NCBI GenBank assembly: GCA_039029315.1
Contig: JBCCGK010000008.1
Coordinates: 113,827 to 177,826 of the forward strand
DNA: 64,000 bases
Source of the DNA: JBCCCJ01 sp039029315
GTDB lineage: Bacteria; Bacteroidota; Bacteroidia; J057
Direction of reading: 5' to 3'
Within the stretch, counting starts at the first letter, position 1; the number at the start of each line of letters is the position of its first letter. The notes below the pieces were generated by a model. That model worked only from the letters and a program-made list of their open reading frames with translations, made no database searches and was not told where the DNA came from. Below, piece after piece: positions 61,838-64,000 of the stretch. A program made the position numbers and the translations under genes.

Positions 61838-62731
61838 TCATAGGTTTGCCTGAAAAAAATCTATCCTGGACTGATACACGGTCTCAGCTCCGGGATAGGA
61901 CAAATCTGCTTCTACACCAAGTTCATCCATTTTTTCTTTCAGCTTGATGCCAAAGATGACGTGATGAATCTTCCAGCCAAAGGCTCTTTTTTCATTGGTA
62001 GGAATGGGCGCATCCGGCGCCATGCCGTAAGTCATAAACAAAGGGGGATCATCTGCGGAGATCAAATCGATGGCTGATATTTTTTTTGCCTCTTGTCTAT
62101 AATCCCCATCTGAGTCAAGGCTGGAGATAGAGGAAGGATCGATATGTGGTTTGTCATAGCCAGGAATCCATTCTACCCACAAATCAAGATTGAGAGTAGT
62201 CTGTCCACCATTTGTGGCCACACAGCTGAGTCGAGATGATTCCCGCTCTATGGGATCATCTGCTGAAGGATTGGCCATCTCATCGCTGAAGGCCAGCCAC
62301 ATACAGATTTGCGCACCTGCTGATCCTCCAAAAGCTCCCAGTCGTTCTTTGTCGATATTCCACTCTGTGGCATGATGGCGGATGTATTGGACTGCTCGCA
62401 GACCATCATAATGAGGAGCCGGGAGAGGAGCTGTTGTCACAAAGCGGTAGTTGATTGCAGCCACTGATATGCCTGCTTCGAGCAGAGTGGCTAGCGTTTT
62501 GGATTTGAGACTTTTTTTGCTGCCATTTCTGAAGCCTCCGCCATGAATGTACACCACCAATGGAGTAGGGGAACTGCTTTCTGCAAACCAGATATCCATG
62601 ACATTTCGCTCATCAGGACCATAGGATACATCAGCCATGTCAGGGGGTGGCAAAGGCGTTTTCTGAGCGCAGACCGTATTGCTGACAAATATACATACGG
62701 AGAGAAGAAGAATGCTAAACAATCGATTCAT
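61838..62731 (-). CDS. Secreted alpha/beta-hydrolase (esterase/lipase type)
   Basis: A 297-residue hydrolase with a signal peptide (RLFSILLLSVCIFVSNTVCA). The oxyanion motif is VVYIHGGGFRNG and the nucleophile motif is GAFGGSAGAQ, as in BD-FAE/acetyl esterase (hormone-sensitive lipase-like) enzymes. The C-terminal acid/histidine pair would be near PLFMTYGM and the GWKIHHVIFG stretch. It should cleave short acyl esters outside the cell membrane. It converges on the small membrane gene. Confidence 0.88.
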   Translation of the reverse strand: MNRLFSILLLSVCIFVSNTVCAQKTPLPPPDMADVSYGPDERNVMDIWFAESSSPTPLVVYIHGGGFRNGSKKSLKSKTLATLLEAGISVAAINYRFVTTAPLPAPHYDGLRAVQYIRHHATEWNIDKERLGAFGGSAGAQICMWLAFSDEMANPSADDPIERESSRLSCVATNGGQTTLNLDLWVEWIPGYDKPHIDPSSISSLDSDGDYRQEAKKISAIDLISADDPPLFMTYGMAPDAPIPTNEKRAFGWKIHHVIFGIKLKEKMDELGVEADLSYPGAETVYQSRIDFFQANL

Positions 62732-62875
62732 GTGTCGAAGATACTTGAATCAGTCCATTGCATCAATGGATTTTGGAACAGAAATTTCTATTTGGATGAC
62801 TGAAACGATTGCCCTTTCACAAACAAAGCTGAAGACAAACAATATCGATGCAGCGGGTGGGGATAGCTGTCCCGT

Positions 62876-63706
62876 TCATTCAGAGGGCTGACGTAGGGAG
62901 GCAGATTTCACCCAGGCGATGTGAAAATCTGTGGGTTTCTGTTCTTCCGCTATCAGGACGAGATTCCACAATTTGTCAGCACTCTTAGCGAGTATCCATC
63001 CTGTTCCTGTCTGGAAATCAGCATCGATTTGATTGCCGATTACTTGTGTCCCAAAGCAAGGATCCTCCCGAGGCAAATCATCCTCAGCAGGAGTTTGTCT
63101 GAGAATGACCGGACTACTCCTAAAAGGAAGATAGAGAGGAGAGCGGAACCATTGATCGAGCAAGTCCTCATACTGAGGATGAAAAGAAGGAGGAAGAATG
63201 TCTGTGTGAACCGCCACTGAATAAAGTTCCTTCATTTGATCAGCTCCTTTGTTCCATTGATAGATATGGAGCGTGTGATAATAATTACAACAGCAGGCAT
63301 CCATTCTTACTGCAAATTGGGTGTGTTCAGCCGTCTGTTGTATCCAAATCAACTCCCCTGGCATACTGAAAATCTTGTGATACGTCGAGGCAGAAATAGC
63401 GTGTTGATAGATATCAAATCTGAGATAAGGATCGCAAGGGCCCGAAAACAGAATTTCTTCCTGCCCATCAAGGTCCATATCTGCTGTCATCAGGTGATGA
63501 GAAGAAGTCTTATTTTTTATTATGGGGCAATCCAAGTAGATCTCAGACGAGAATTCTTCCACTTTAAGGGAGGGAAATGGCCACTCCATGGGCTGAGAGA
63601 GAAGAGAATGCAGCAGAAATGAAGGAAGAGAGTCAGTCTGCGGAGATTGAGAGACAGATTCAGGACTATACCAAAAAAAGAGCACATATGTCAGAAGAAT
63701 TCTCAT
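62876..63706 (-). CDS. Secreted protein with a calcium-loop-like repeat
   Basis: A 276-residue protein with a signal peptide (ILLTYVLFFWYSPESVSQ). A segment around ADMDLDGQEEILFSG resembles the Ca-binding loop of VCBS/FG-GAP repeats. A second half has a cluster of three Cys in ACCCNYYHTLHIYQW. No enzyme motif is seen. It is not part of a visible operon. Role unknown. Confidence 0.65.
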   Translation of the reverse strand: MRILLTYVLFFWYSPESVSQSPQTDSLPSFLLHSLLSQPMEWPFPSLKVEEFSSEIYLDCPIIKNKTSSHHLMTADMDLDGQEEILFSGPCDPYLRFDIYQHAISASTYHKIFSMPGELIWIQQTAEHTQFAVRMDACCCNYYHTLHIYQWNKGADQMKELYSVAVHTDILPPSFHPQYEDLLDQWFRSPLYLPFRSSPVILRQTPAEDDLPREDPCFGTQVIGNQIDADFQTGTGWILAKSADKLWNLVLIAEEQKPTDFHIAWVKSASLRQPSE

Positions 63707-63893
63707 GGATGCTCGGATTGAATATGAAGGACAACTGTTTGTGGATGATTTCTTTTGGAATATGTGCTAAGCGTGCCCTCCTCTACAAAGAACGTATCTG
63801 GATAATAATTCATGAACTGAAATCTTCCTTCCCAGCTATTTGTTTGGAAATTTTCTCTGATGAACTGATTTAAAGTTTTTTTGGAAAAAGAGA

Positions 63894-63944
63894 AACTGCG
63901 ACGATCTTGTAGAAAACACTACTAATCAACAAGTTGTCGCAGTT
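63894..63944. repeat. Near-perfect inverted repeat next to the cut gene
   Basis: AACTGCGAC (63894-63902) and GTCGCAGTT (63936-63944) form the outer arms; CTTGT and ACAAG add an inner stem. The hairpin ends directly before the ATG at 63945. It may be the left end of an insertion sequence or a control hairpin of the following gene. Confidence 0.5.
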
Positions 63945-64000
63945 ATGATAGAAATATTCTCTAAAGATATGATTCAAAGGCATATTGTCCAATATCTAAG
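63945..64000 (+). CDS. Start of a gene cut by the window edge, possibly a transposase
   Basis: Eighteen codons are visible (MIEIFSKDMIQRHIVQYL) without a stop, directly behind an inverted repeat. The start recalls transposase N-termini of Bacteroidota insertion sequences, but this is only an impression from a short sequence. Confidence 0.35.
   Translation, partial: MIEIFSKDMIQRHIVQYL

Noticed and set aside
63577..63873. 98-codon plus-strand frame near the right edge
   Set aside because: It overlaps the start of a minus-strand gene with a signal peptide and shows no recognisable features itself.

Overview
The window looks like one chromosome segment of a Bacteroidota bacterium. I infer this from several signs. 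There are two type IX secretion (T9SS) markers: a plug-type lipoprotein and a C-terminal sorting domain. Shine-Dalgarno sites are largely absent. Several genes are preceded by the Bacteroidota promoter type TTTG-N19-22-TAnnTTTG. The order rpsF-rpsR-rplI is typical, and many lipoproteins and TonB-like proteins are present. A position near the Saprospiria is plausible but not proven. I saw no rRNA, tRNA, CRISPR or prophage genes.

Layout. 1-7 kb: a cut lipoprotein, rluB-scpB, a SNF2 helicase and a possible helicase partner. 7-12 kb: mostly small housekeeping genes (queuosine-precursor transporter, RNase Z, STAS protein, YgjP-type peptidase, RluA-type pseudouridine synthase). 12-18 kb: an exported aldo/keto reductase, an exported NIF3-like protein, a PQQ dehydrogenase with an inserted cytochrome c domain, and glpK. 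Two miniature inverted-repeat elements of exactly 161 bp lie in opposite orientation at 12.8 and 21.1 kb, and a separate 143-bp palindromic block lies next to the first. 18-34 kb: upp, a FemAB-like gene, dinB behind an 8-bp tandem repeat, an M1-like protein that has lost its zinc histidines, the T9SS plug protein, FAD enzymes (a monooxygenase and LhgO), a prohibitin-like protein and a T9SS cargo protein. 33.8-35 kb: rpsF-rpsR-rplI with a clear promoter and terminator. 35-43 kb: patatin, a coiled-coil/HhH plus OmpA pair, an M61 peptidase and rsgA. 43-48 kb: three paralogous TonB-like genes that carry a PKD-like domain between the membrane anchor and the TonB domain. 48-53 kb: a HAD hydrolase behind a 9-bp tandem repeat, then coxG and a form-II CO-dehydrogenase/aldehyde-oxidase-type trio that ends in a terminator.

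The most interesting block is 53.2-61.1 kb. Six tightly packed co-oriented genes encode a b-type membrane cytochrome, a membrane-anchored FeS/FAD oxidoreductase, a 23-heme and a 16-heme c-type cytochrome (39 CxxCH in total, counted directly), an outer-membrane beta-barrel and an OB-fold lipoprotein. I read this as a candidate electron conduit across the whole envelope, similar in logic to porin-cytochrome systems but built from different parts. The right edge holds a convergent terminator, an esterase, a secreted protein and the start of a cut-off gene directly behind a strong hairpin.
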